Part shown: positions 40,331-47,744 of the stretch, piece by piece
How positions within the stretch are numbered: position 1 is the stretch's first letter
Layout of the letters: the number at the start of each line of letters is the position of its first letter
From: Mycolicibacterium sp. TUM20985
Lineage (GTDB): Bacteria > Actinomycetota > Actinomycetes > Mycobacteriales > Mycobacteriaceae
Direction of reading: 5' to 3'
NCBI RefSeq assembly: GCF_030295745.1
Contig: NZ_AP027291.1
Location: 620,001 to 684,000, forward strand
Length of the DNA: 64,000 nucleotides
Notes under the pieces: model-generated
Seen by the model: only the letters and a program-made list of their open reading frames with translations
Database searches by the model: none
What the model was told of the DNA's origin: nothing
Position numbers and translations under genes: made by a program

Positions 40331-41013
40331 GGCGGACACGTCGGCAAGCCTACGGTGGCGACGGGCGCATCCGACCAGCCGTTCTCCGAGACGAACTCGG
40401 CCAGCGGCCGGCCGACCGTCCACCGATCGATCTCGAGCACCGGGCGGTCGGGGAAGTCGGGCACCGGACCCAGGCACAGGATCGCCACCGGTTCGGCGTC
40501 GTCGGGCATGCCGAGCAAGGCACCGAGCCGAAGCGGATCGAAGATCGACACCCAGCCCATGCCCAGACCCTCCGCCCGCGCCGCCAGCCACAGATTCTGG
40601 ATGGCACACGACACCGAGGCCAAATCCATCTGCGGCAGGGTCCGTCGACCGAAGACGTGGCGGCCTCGATCGTCACCGAGGGCGACGACGAACAGTTCGG
40701 CGCACTCGAGGATGCCCTCGACCTTCAGGCGGAGGAACTCGGCGGCGCGCGCTCCCAGGGCCTGCGCGGTCCGTTCGCGCTCGTCGGAGACCAGGCCGTG
40801 GATGCGCAGCCGCAGCCCGTGGTCGGTGATGCGGAGGAACCGCCAGGGCTGCATCAGTCCGACGCTCGGCGCGGCGTGTGCGGCCCGCAGCAGCCGGGTC
40901 AGGACGTCATCGGGCACCGTGGCGCCCGCCACGAAGCGCCGCATGTCGCGGCGTTCGTCGATGGCCCGGTACACCGCCCGCTTCTCGTCCGGGCTGAACG
41001 CGTGCTCGGTCAC
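40327..41013 (-). CDS. bluB: 5,6-dimethylbenzimidazole synthase BluB
   Basis: The 228-residue flavin-destroying nitroreductase-fold enzyme turns FMNH2 into dimethylbenzimidazole, the lower ligand of cobalamin. The start ([21 protein letters not shown]) contains the conserved Arg/Asp cluster; [13 protein letters not shown] and [12 protein letters not shown] are BluB landmarks. Ordinary nitroreductases lack this combination. With the cobalamin riboswitch and cobalt transporter at 20.6 kb it indicates full cobalamin synthesis. GTG 41013 diverges from the sulfurtransferase start by 18 bases. Confidence 0.92.
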   Translation of the reverse strand: MTEHAFSPDEKRAVYRAIDERRDMRRFVAGATVPDDVLTRLLRAAHAAPSVGLMQPWRFLRITDHGLRLRIHGLVSDERERTAQALGARAAEFLRLKVEGILECAELFVVALGDDRGRHVFGRRTLPQMDLASVSCAIQNLWLAARAEGLGMGWVSIFDPLRLGALLGMPDDAEPVAILCLGPVPDFPDRPVLEIDRWTVGRPLAEFVSENGWSDAPVATVGLPTCPP

Positions 41014-41031
41014 GGCGGTCAGCGTACGTTC

Positions 41032-41853
41032 ATGGGCGTGCGCACCGAGGTACTGGTCACGGCAAGCGAACTGCGGCAGCTCATCTCGAGTTCGGAGCCG
41101 CCGGTGATCCTGGACGTTCGCTGGCAATTGACGCAGCCGGACGGCCGGGCCGCCTACGAGGCGGGCCACGTTCCCGGTGCGGTGTACGTGTCGCTGGAGG
41201 ACGAGCTGACCGATCACGGCGTGCCGGGCCGGGGCAGGCACCCGTTGCCGTCGGGGACCGCGCTGCAGGCCGCGGCGCGGCGGTGGGGAGTGAATGCCGG
41301 GTGCGCGGTCGTGGTCTACGACGCCTGGAACCGGGCGGGCTCGGCCAGGGCCTGGTGGGTGCTCAAGGCGGCGGGTCTCGACGACGTGCGCATCCTGGAC
41401 GGCGGTCTGGCCGCGTGGACGGGCCCCCTGGAGACCGGCGTGGTCATGCCCGACCCCGGCGACGTGACCACCGCCCACGACGACCTGTACGCGGGTGGCA
41501 TGCCGACGTCGAGTGCCGATGACGCCGCCGGGTTGGGCCATCGGTTGGCCGACGCGCGGGCGCCGGAACGGTTTCGCGGGGAGGTCGAGCCCGTCGACCC
41601 CGTGGCCGGGCACGTTCCCGGCGCCGTCAACGTGCCGAGCACCTCGCTGCTCGCCGCCGACGGGACGTTCCTTGCCGCCGACGACCTCGGCATTGCGCTG
41701 GCCGGTGTCACCGGGGCGTACTGCGGGTCGGGTGTCACCGCCTCGGTGGTGGTGGCGGCCGCCGCAGTGACCGGCACCGACGTCGCCCTGTTTCCCGGGT
41801 CGTGGTCGCAGTGGTCTGGCGAACCCGCCCGTCCCGTCGCTATCGGCGACTGA
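41032..41853 (+). CDS. Two-domain sulfurtransferase (rhodanese family)
   Basis: The 273-residue protein has an inactive N-terminal rhodanese domain and a C-terminal one with the active-site loop GAYCGSGVTAS (Cys near residue 227). A CGSGVTA loop is characteristic of 3-mercaptopyruvate sulfurtransferases rather than thiosulfate rhodaneses (CRxGx[RT]). It would transfer sulfur to thiol acceptors or cyanide in the cytoplasm. It diverges from bluB and its 3' end overlaps znuB by 14 bases in a tail-to-tail arrangement. Confidence 0.9.
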   Translation: MGVRTEVLVTASELRQLISSSEPPVILDVRWQLTQPDGRAAYEAGHVPGAVYVSLEDELTDHGVPGRGRHPLPSGTALQAAARRWGVNAGCAVVVYDAWNRAGSARAWWVLKAAGLDDVRILDGGLAAWTGPLETGVVMPDPGDVTTAHDDLYAGGMPTSSADDAAGLGHRLADARAPERFRGEVEPVDPVAGHVPGAVNVPSTSLLAADGTFLAADDLGIALAGVTGAYCGSGVTASVVVAAAAVTGTDVALFPGSWSQWSGEPARPVAIGD

Positions 41854-42718
41854 CGCGCCGGCCGCCGATCGCCCAGCACAGCAGGAAGATCGCGAACGAG
41901 ATCGTCGTGACGAACACCGAGACCGGGACGCCTGGGGCCAGCGACAGCACGATGCCGCCGACGGCCGAGATCTCGGCGAAGACGACCGAGGCGACGATGG
42001 CCGCCCCGGGGGCCTTGAAGATGCGGGCCGCGGCGGCGGCCGGTGTGATCAGCAGTGACATCACCAGGAGGGCGCCGACGATCTGGACGCCCTGGGCGGC
42101 GGCGATCCCGACGAGGGCGGCGAAGACGATGCCGAGTGCGCGCACCGGCACCCCGCGCCCGGCCGCCACGTCCGGGTCGACGGTGGCGAAGAGCAGGGGC
42201 CGGTAGCTCACCGCCAGCACGGCCACGACGAGCACCGTGATCACGCTGAGCAGCGTGAGCCCGGAGTAGCCGACGCCGACGATTTGCCCCGTCAGCAGGG
42301 CGAAACTGGTTCCCGTTCGACCTGGATAGAGGTGGATGAACAGCACCGCGAGGCCGAGGCCGAAGGCCATCACGACGCCGATCGCCGAGTCGCGTTCGCG
42401 CGCGCGTTGGCCCAGGACGCCGAATAGTATTGCAGCCAAGGCACTTCCGACTAAGGCGCCGAGCCCGACGTTGAAGCCGGTGAGCAGCGCGAAGCTCGCC
42501 CCTGTCAGTGACAGCTCGCTGGATCCGTGGACCGCGAACGACATCTGCCGCATCACGATGAACGGCCCGATCAGCCCGGCGAGCAACGCCAGCAGCGCCG
42601 CGGCGATCAGCGCCTGCTGGACGAAGTCGCGCCGAAGCAGGTCTGCGGTGACGTCGAACGCGAACAGGTTGGCCAGCAGCTCGACCAAGCGGTCAGGCAT
42701 GGTCGTGTCCGCTGGCAT
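41840..42718 (-). CDS. znuB: Zinc ABC transporter permease
   Basis: The 292-residue protein has about eight hydrophobic segments and the ABC-3 family layout (QQALIAAALLALLAGLIGPFIVMRQMSFAVHGSSELS, then RERDSAIGVVMAFGLGLAVLF). It forms the membrane channel for zinc or manganese with ZnuC and ZnuA. ATG 42718 overlaps znuC by 26 bases; ATG 42700 would overlap by 8. The operon order is znuA-znuC-znuB. Confidence 0.93.
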   Translation of the reverse strand: MPADTTMPDRLVELLANLFAFDVTADLLRRDFVQQALIAAALLALLAGLIGPFIVMRQMSFAVHGSSELSLTGASFALLTGFNVGLGALVGSALAAILFGVLGQRARERDSAIGVVMAFGLGLAVLFIHLYPGRTGTSFALLTGQIVGVGYSGLTLLSVITVLVVAVLAVSYRPLLFATVDPDVAAGRGVPVRALGIVFAALVGIAAAQGVQIVGALLVMSLLITPAAAAARIFKAPGAAIVASVVFAEISAVGGIVLSLAPGVPVSVFVTTISFAIFLLCWAIGGRRVSRR

Positions 42719-43499
42719 GGCCCGAGTGATCGTGTGGGTTCTCGCAGTGTTCGCCGACGACCACGTACTGTCCGCCGATCTTCACGACCGCGATGTCGGC
42801 CCGGTAGAGCTCCGAGAGCGTCTCCGACGTCATCACCTCGGCCACGGTGCCGACGCGGAAGCGACCGTCCACGAGGTAGAGCACGCGATCGACGTACGGG
42901 AGAACGGGATTCACCTCGTGCGTGACGAACAGCACGGCGGTGCCCGAATCCCGGCGTCGCTGGTCGATGAGCGCCGAGACGAGTCGAGCGTTGGCCGGGT
43001 CCAGGTTGAGCAGCGGTTCGTCGCACAGCAGCAGCGCCGGGTCGGTCGCCAGCGCCTGGGCGATGCGGACCCGTTGCAGCTCGCCGCCGGACATCACGCC
43101 GACCGGGACCTCGCCGAGGTGAATTCCGTTGACCTGCTCCAGGGCCCGGGTCACGACAGCGCGTCGGGCCGTCCGCTGGCGTGGGCCGGTGATGCCCCAC
43201 CGGTGCCCGTCGTACCCGAGCCCGACCAGGTCACGTCCGCGCAGGGTCAGTCCGCCGTCCATCGAACGGTGTTGTGGCACATAGCCGATACCGCCCGACA
43301 CCTCGGCGGTGCCCCCGCTGAGCGGGACCTGACCCAGCAGGACCTGCAGCAGGGAGGTCTTGCCCGTGCCACTGGGGCCGAGCACGGCGAGGAATTCGCC
43401 TGCGCGCACCGTGAGATCGAGGTGGTCCCACAGGACGCGTGCGCCGAAGGCGAGGCGGGCGCCGGAGAGTTCGACTACGGGCGAGTCGTCAGTCGCCAC
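42693..43499 (-). CDS. znuC: Zinc ABC transporter ATP-binding protein
   Basis: The 268-residue ATPase has Walker A GPSGTGKTS near residue 42, the Q-loop in YVPQHRSMDG, the signature MSGGELQRV, Walker B ALLLCDEP and the switch His in VTHEV. The C-terminus is His-rich (HDHSGHASGHDHA), a feature of zinc ABC systems that may sense or buffer metal. GTG 43499 follows the znuA stop by nine bases. Confidence 0.94.
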   Translation of the reverse strand: MATDDSPVVELSGARLAFGARVLWDHLDLTVRAGEFLAVLGPSGTGKTSLLQVLLGQVPLSGGTAEVSGGIGYVPQHRSMDGGLTLRGRDLVGLGYDGHRWGITGPRQRTARRAVVTRALEQVNGIHLGEVPVGVMSGGELQRVRIAQALATDPALLLCDEPLLNLDPANARLVSALIDQRRRDSGTAVLFVTHEVNPVLPYVDRVLYLVDGRFRVGTVAEVMTSETLSELYRADIAVVKIGGQYVVVGEHCENPHDHSGHASGHDHA

Positions 43500-43508
43500 G
43501 AAGCGACC

Positions 43509-44432
43509 CTATCGCGTCACTGCCGGAGCGCGGTCCAGCTGGTCGGCCAGGTCCTGGACCGTCTTGCGCTGCCACTGCAGGTAGTCGAGGCCGTCCTGCA
43601 GCGTCTCGGTGACCATGACGAGGGGAACGCCTGCCGTGCCCGCGGCATTCTGGATCTGGTTCGTCACCGGTGACTCGGTCTGCTGGTTGACCACGACCGC
43701 CGACACCTGGCGGCCGTCGATCAGGTCCAGCATCGCCGCGACGTCGGCGGGCGAGGGATCGTCACCCTCTTCGGCGGCGTTGGCGAACGACTCCGGGGTG
43801 CGGTCGGTGATGCCGGCCCCGGCCAGCAGGTAGTGCGCCACGGGTTCGGTGGAGACGACGGCGGCACCGGGATGCTCGAGCCCGATTCCCCTCTCGGTTT
43901 CGGCGATGGCGTCGGTCGCGGTGCCGAAGGTGGCCGCATTCTTGCGGTAGGCATCCGCGTTCGCCGGGTCGTCGGTGGCGAGGTGGTCGGCGATGCTGGA
44001 GGCCACCGCCTTGGCCGTCGCGAGGTCGTAGAACACGTGCTCGTTCGCGGGCTGGCCGTCGGACTGAGCCGGCGTCAGGGAGTACGCGTTGACGGCGGTG
44101 ACGCCCTGGTGCTCGAGCAGGATGTCGTCGGCCCACTGGTCGTAGTGGCCGCCGTTGTAAACGACCAGCGTCGCATCGGTGATCGCAGCGGCATCCGATG
44201 GTGTCGCCTCGTAGGAGTGCGGGTCGTCGGTGACACTGTCGAGGATCGAGCGCACGTCGGCGTGCTCACCTGCGACCGCCTTGGCGACGCTGCCCCACAC
44301 GTCGGTGGTGGCGACCACCGTCGGGCGGCCCGACGGGTCCGGCGACGAGGCCGTTCCACAGGCTGCGACACCGAGACCGAGCAGGGTGAGAGTCAGTGCC
44401 AGTGCGGTGCGAACGGGGGCGCGAAGGGCCAC
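43509..44432 (-). CDS. znuA: Zinc ABC transporter substrate-binding lipoprotein
   Basis: The 307-residue protein has a signal peptide ending in the lipobox VAAC (Cys near 25) and the cluster A-I metal-binding fold. Metal ligands expected of the family appear as DDPHSYE, NEHVFYD and EPVAHYLL, the last two with His and acidic residues. It captures zinc (possibly manganese) outside the membrane. GTG 44432 follows a GGGAG ribosome-binding site on the minus strand by about eight bases, and a Zur-type palindrome lies 20 bases upstream. Confidence 0.93.
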   Translation of the reverse strand: MALRAPVRTALALTLTLLGLGVAACGTASSPDPSGRPTVVATTDVWGSVAKAVAGEHADVRSILDSVTDDPHSYEATPSDAAAITDATLVVYNGGHYDQWADDILLEHQGVTAVNAYSLTPAQSDGQPANEHVFYDLATAKAVASSIADHLATDDPANADAYRKNAATFGTATDAIAETERGIGLEHPGAAVVSTEPVAHYLLAGAGITDRTPESFANAAEEGDDPSPADVAAMLDLIDGRQVSAVVVNQQTESPVTNQIQNAAGTAGVPLVMVTETLQDGLDYLQWQRKTVQDLADQLDRAPAVTR

Positions 44433-44451
44433 GTCTCGATCTCCCTCATGT

Positions 44452-44472
44452 TAATGAAAACCATTTCCATTA
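44452..44472 (-). promoter_or_regulatory. Zur-type operator upstream of znuA
   Basis: A 21-base AT-rich imperfect palindrome, TAATG (44452-44456) to CATTA (44468-44472) with an AAAACCATTTC centre, resembles the mycobacterial Zur (FurB) box. It stands out in a GC-rich region and lies 20 bases upstream of the znuA start, so zinc-dependent repression of znuACB is expected. Confidence 0.72.
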
Positions 44473-44767
44473 GAGCGTAGGGCATCGGCTGGGGACGCGC
44501 AAAGCCCAGTGCCTGGACGCGCGGGGCGACACCAAGGGGTCGCGGAGCGCTGAACTCTAGGGGAATCCCCGATTCGCCCGGAGCTGGTTGAGGTTCATCA
44601 TTGCTCGACGACGTCACGAGGGGGACGACGGCGCGGGGGGTTCCGAACCGTCTCCTGGCGTGTCCGAAGTCAAGGGTCCGGCCCATGGAGGTCCGGATTG
44701 CCAGGGCGGAGCTCGGGATGGTGTCGTCTGGGGGGTCGACGCCAGCCGCGGGGGAGGGCTCCATCGT

Positions 44768-44810
44768 TGCCTGGTCGGGGTCCGGCGAATCGTCGGACCC
44801 CGATCAGGCA
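44768..44810. repeat. Long hairpin: 17-bp inverted repeat with 9-base loop
   Basis: TGCCTGGTCGGGGTCCG (44768-44784) and CGGACCCCGATCAGGCA (44794-44810) match as an inverted repeat at 16 of 17 positions, with further pairs possible outside. No T-run follows on either side. It lies about 100 bases upstream of the LacI-type gene. Confidence 0.85.
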
Positions 44811-44900
44811 GCCGACGACGGCGCGACGGGTGCAACCGGGCGGCTCATCGCCGGTGTGCGCCACGCGGACAGCGTCCTGACCGGCCGCTGATCGATCCGC

Positions 44901-44913
44901 TAGCGTCTGCACC
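44901..44913 (+). promoter_or_regulatory. Leaderless-type -10 element of the LacI-type gene
   Basis: TAGCGT at 44901-44906 lies seven bases before ATG 44914, without a Shine-Dalgarno sequence. Confidence 0.5.
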
Positions 44914-46014
44914 ATGTCCAGAGGTCCTACGCCACGTCGGCGGGCAACCCTGGCTTCACTGGCCGCCGAGCTCAAGGTGTCGCGGACCACGATCTCCAAT
45001 GCCTACAACCGCCCGGACCAACTGTCGGCCGACCTTCGCGAACGCGTGCTGGCGACCGCCAAGCAACTGGGCTACGCCGGACCCGATCCGGTCGCCCGCT
45101 CGCTGCGCACCCGCCGTGCCGGCGCGGTCGGCTTGATGCTCACCGAGCCGCTGAACTACTCGTTCCGCGACCCTGCGGCACTCGACTTCGTCGCCGGCCT
45201 CGCCGAATCGTGTGAGGAGGTGGGCCAGGGTCTCCTCCTGGTCGCAGCCGGTCCGAATCGCAGTGTCAGCGACGGTACCGCCGCGGTCCTGTCGGCTGGC
45301 GTCGACGGATTCGTCGTCTACTCGGCGTCCGATGACGATCCCTATCTCCAGGTGGTCACGCAACGTGCGCTACCGATCGTCGTCGTCGACCAACCCCAGG
45401 ACGTGCCGAACGCATCGCGGGTGTGCATCGACGACCGCGCCGCCATGCGCGGCGTCGCGGAGTACGTCATCGGGCTGGGGCACCGGGACATCGGGCTGCT
45501 CACGATGCGGCTGGGACGTGAGTGGCCGCACGGCGACGCCCCCGCCGCCGTCGCCGACCTGGATCGCACGCGTACCCCGCACTTCCACGTCCAGCGGGCG
45601 CGCATCCAAGGCGTGCGCGATGCAATGGAAGCTGCTGGGCTGCAGGGAAGTTCGTTGACGGTCGTGGAGAGCTACGAGCATCTGCCGACGTCGGGCGGCC
45701 GGGCGGCCGAACTGGCCCTCGAGGTCAATCCCCGGATCACGGCGCTGATGTGCAACACCGACGTACTCGCCCTCTCGGCGATGGATCATCTTCGCGCACA
45801 TGGCATCTACGTCCCGGGGCAGGTCACCGTGACCGGCTTCGACGGTGTGCCGGACGCTCTCGCACGGGGCCTGACCACCGTCAAGCAGCCCAGCGTCGAG
45901 AAGGGCCGCCGCGCCGGTTACCTGTTGCACCGGCCGCCTCGTTCGGGCCTGCCCGTCATCGAGGTGCTGGAGACGGAGCTGGTGCGCGGCCGGACGTCCG
46001 GTCCTGCCGCCTAG
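44914..46014 (+). CDS. LacI-family transcriptional regulator (Rv3575c homologue)
   Basis: The 366-residue protein has an N-terminal LacI helix-turn-helix (ATLASLAAELKVSRTTISNAYNRP, split at about residues 11-34), the hinge SLRTRRAGAVGLML and a periplasmic-binding-protein-like sensor domain (60-360) with the usual VTVTGFDGVPDA segment. It corresponds to M. tuberculosis Rv3575c, next to kstR; its ligand and targets are unknown. Its stop TAG (46012-46014) lies inside the left arm of a 66-bp palindromic element. Confidence 0.9.
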   Translation: MSRGPTPRRRATLASLAAELKVSRTTISNAYNRPDQLSADLRERVLATAKQLGYAGPDPVARSLRTRRAGAVGLMLTEPLNYSFRDPAALDFVAGLAESCEEVGQGLLLVAAGPNRSVSDGTAAVLSAGVDGFVVYSASDDDPYLQVVTQRALPIVVVDQPQDVPNASRVCIDDRAAMRGVAEYVIGLGHRDIGLLTMRLGREWPHGDAPAAVADLDRTRTPHFHVQRARIQGVRDAMEAAGLQGSSLTVVESYEHLPTSGGRAAELALEVNPRITALMCNTDVLALSAMDHLRAHGIYVPGQVTVTGFDGVPDALARGLTTVKQPSVEKGRRAGYLLHRPPRSGLPVIEVLETELVRGRTSGPAA

Positions 46015-46076
46015 TGTGCGTCCAGATCGTGAAAATGCTCCAGAACAGGCGAATTCGCGATCTCAGCGCACACTAG
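46011..46076. repeat. 66-bp palindromic element between two convergent genes
   Basis: Perfect 10-bp ends CTAGTGTGCG (46011-46020) and CGCACACTAG (46067-46076) are followed inward by a symmetric 3-base mismatch and a second arm pair, AGATCGTGAA and TTCGCGATCT (one G-T pair), around a loop of about 20 bases. The TAG stops of both the LacI-type gene and the convergent otsB gene lie in the two arms. It could be a bidirectional terminator or a small mobile palindromic repeat. Confidence 0.85.
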
Positions 46077-46828
46077 CGCCGTCGCTCCACCAGGTAGGCC
46101 AGCGTCTCGGCGACGTCTTCCGGGGACGCGACCCGGTAGCGCGCGAGCGTGTCACCCGCGCCGACCTTCACGCCCACGTCCGTGTCGAGCATCCGACGAA
46201 ACGCCTTCTCGTCGGTGACGTCGTCACCAAGGAAGACCACCGCCGTGGCGTCAGTCTGTCGACGCAGGAGATCGACAGCCTCGCCCTTGTCGGTGGTTAT
46301 CACGGCGAATTCCAAAACCCGCTTGCCCGACGTGATTTCGACACTCAATGCCTCACCGATCGCCTGCGCTGCGGCCAGCGCCGCAGCTCCGTCGGCTTCG
46401 GAGGCATTGCGCACGTGAAGCGCGACGCTGGCGGGCTTGGTCTCGACGGTGACCCCCGGCCGCCCGTGGGCGATCGCGGAAAGTTCGGCGGCGATCCTAG
46501 ACAACAGCGCCTCGTCTACCTCGAGGGCGAAGCCGCTGTCGAATTCCGCGCCGTGGCTCCCGACCAGGTGCACGCTCGACGGCATCCCCGAGTACTCGCG
46601 CAACACCGCCAGCGCACGCCCCGACACCAGTGCGGCATGGGTGGACGGAAGCGCCGCCAACGCGATCACGGCCTCTGCCGCAGCAGCCAGCGGGCGCGCG
46701 TCGGCGGGATTGTCGACGATCGGGGCGAGGGTGCCGTCGAAGTCGGAGGCGACGAGCAGGCTACGTGTCGCGGCCGCCTCATCCAGCGCACGCACGAGGT
46801 CGGCAGGCAGATGTGTCGACTGGCTCAC
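46073..46828 (-). CDS. otsB: Trehalose-6-phosphate phosphatase
   Basis: The 251-residue HAD-superfamily phosphatase has motif I SDFDGTLAP (nucleophile Asp near residue 29 plus the second Asp), the GSHGAE cap segment and the C-terminal FLGDDVTDEKAF motif. It removes phosphate from trehalose-6-phosphate; otsA is not in the window. GTG 46828 follows AAAGG on the minus strand. Its stop codon lies in the right arm of the palindromic element. It is 30 bases downstream of kstR and may be co-transcribed, although it has no known role in sterol use. Confidence 0.93.
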   Translation of the reverse strand: MSQSTHLPADLVRALDEAAATRSLLVASDFDGTLAPIVDNPADARPLAAAAEAVIALAALPSTHAALVSGRALAVLREYSGMPSSVHLVGSHGAEFDSGFALEVDEALLSRIAAELSAIAHGRPGVTVETKPASVALHVRNASEADGAAALAAAQAIGEALSVEITSGKRVLEFAVITTDKGEAVDLLRRQTDATAVVFLGDDVTDEKAFRRMLDTDVGVKVGAGDTLARYRVASPEDVAETLAYLVERRR

Positions 46829-46858
46829 TCGACGAGCCTTTCACTCCGGCCCGCCGAA

Positions 46859-47545
46859 TCAGATCTTGGGGTGTTCCCCGTCGCCGATCAGCAACCGGAC
46901 CGCCAGATCCAGCCGCTTGCTGACGTCGGTCGCCGAGGCCCGGCGGGTTAGCCACGCCAGCAGGTTGGACAGCCACACGTCAGAGATCACGCGGGCGATG
47001 TGGAATTGGTCCTCGGTGGGCTCACCGTCGCTCATCGCGCGGGCGAACATCGAGTCCATCAACTTGCCGACGTGATCAACCTCACCCGCCGCGGAGGCGT
47101 CGGCGAACACGAAGGCCCTCGTCATGGCCTCGGTGAGCAGGGGGTTGCGCTGCATGGAGCGGTTCAGTTTGCCGACCATGATGTTCAGCCGCTGGTACGG
47201 CGTGCCGCCCGCCAGCGAGGCGCGGTCGGTCTTGGCGTCGATGCGTTCGAACTCGCGGCCCAGGGCGGACACCAGCAGGTGGACCTTCGAGGGAAAGTAG
47301 CGGTAGAGCGTGCCCACCGCGACGTCGGCGCGTTCGGCGACCGCACGCATCTGAACAGCCTCGTAGCCGCCCTTCGAGGCGATGGCGAGAGTGGCGTCGA
47401 GGATGCGCTTGCGTCGTTCGCGCTGCGCCTCGGAGCCGAGTTCGGACTCGGCGAGAACGGCCACGTTCATCACCTGGCGAGGGCCGGCGGTCGAATCTGA
47501 CCCCGAACCTGAGCTTGTTGCTGCTGGCAGCGAAGAGCCGGACAT
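46859..47545 (-). CDS. kstR: TetR-family repressor of cholesterol catabolism KstR
   Basis: The 228-residue protein is nearly identical to M. tuberculosis KstR from MNVAVLAESELGSEAQ onward: TetR helix-turn-helix (VQMRAVAERADVAVGTLYRYFPSK, in two parts near residues 63-86) and an all-helical ligand domain that binds 3-oxo-cholestenoyl-CoA in the known protein. It represses cholesterol uptake and ring-degradation genes. ATG 47545 has GGAGA ten bases upstream; ATG 47470 would give a start closer to the M. tuberculosis protein. A KstR box lies in the 199-base gap to the divergent fadE34. Confidence 0.96.
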   Translation of the reverse strand: MSGSSLPAATSSGSGSDSTAGPRQVMNVAVLAESELGSEAQRERRKRILDATLAIASKGGYEAVQMRAVAERADVAVGTLYRYFPSKVHLLVSALGREFERIDAKTDRASLAGGTPYQRLNIMVGKLNRSMQRNPLLTEAMTRAFVFADASAAGEVDHVGKLMDSMFARAMSDGEPTEDQFHIARVISDVWLSNLLAWLTRRASATDVSKRLDLAVRLLIGDGEHPKI

Positions 47546-47662
47546 GCGGCAGGCATCTCCTTCGTAGTACGCACTAGGGGAAAACGATACGCACGCGGAT
47601 CAGGAATCTTCCACCTCCGTGCCCCCGGACAATCGACGTGTCCTGCTGTAATGGCAGTCGAC

Positions 47663-47700
47663 TTGACGTTGGAACGCTGGCACCATTAGAACACGTTCTA
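47663..47700 (+). promoter_or_regulatory. fadE34 promoter with KstR box
   Basis: TAGAACACGTTCTA (47687-47700) is a perfect match to the KstR consensus TNNAACNNGTTNNA. TTGACG at 47663-47668 and TAGAAC at 47687-47692 (18-base spacing) make a plausible promoter whose -10 lies within the box, so bound KstR would block polymerase. The site may also serve the divergent kstR gene. Confidence 0.85.
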
Positions 47701-47744
47701 GTGAGAAGCACGGCCTTCTCTCCCAGGTCAAGGAGGGCCCGACG

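Larger units (their letters stand above)
44473..44913. other. Gap of 441 bases between znuA and the LacI-type gene
   Basis: No convincing gene is seen. Open frames on both strands have no ribosome-binding site, family resemblance or mycobacterial codon pattern. The gap contains an 11-base palindrome GGGGAATCCCC (44560-44570), a long hairpin (44768-44810) and the promoter of the LacI-type gene. Confidence 0.6.

Noticed and set aside
44601..44891. Possible 96-codon gene in the znuA-LacI gap
   Set aside because: No ribosome-binding site, poor codon pattern, no recognisable motif, and it runs through the long hairpin.
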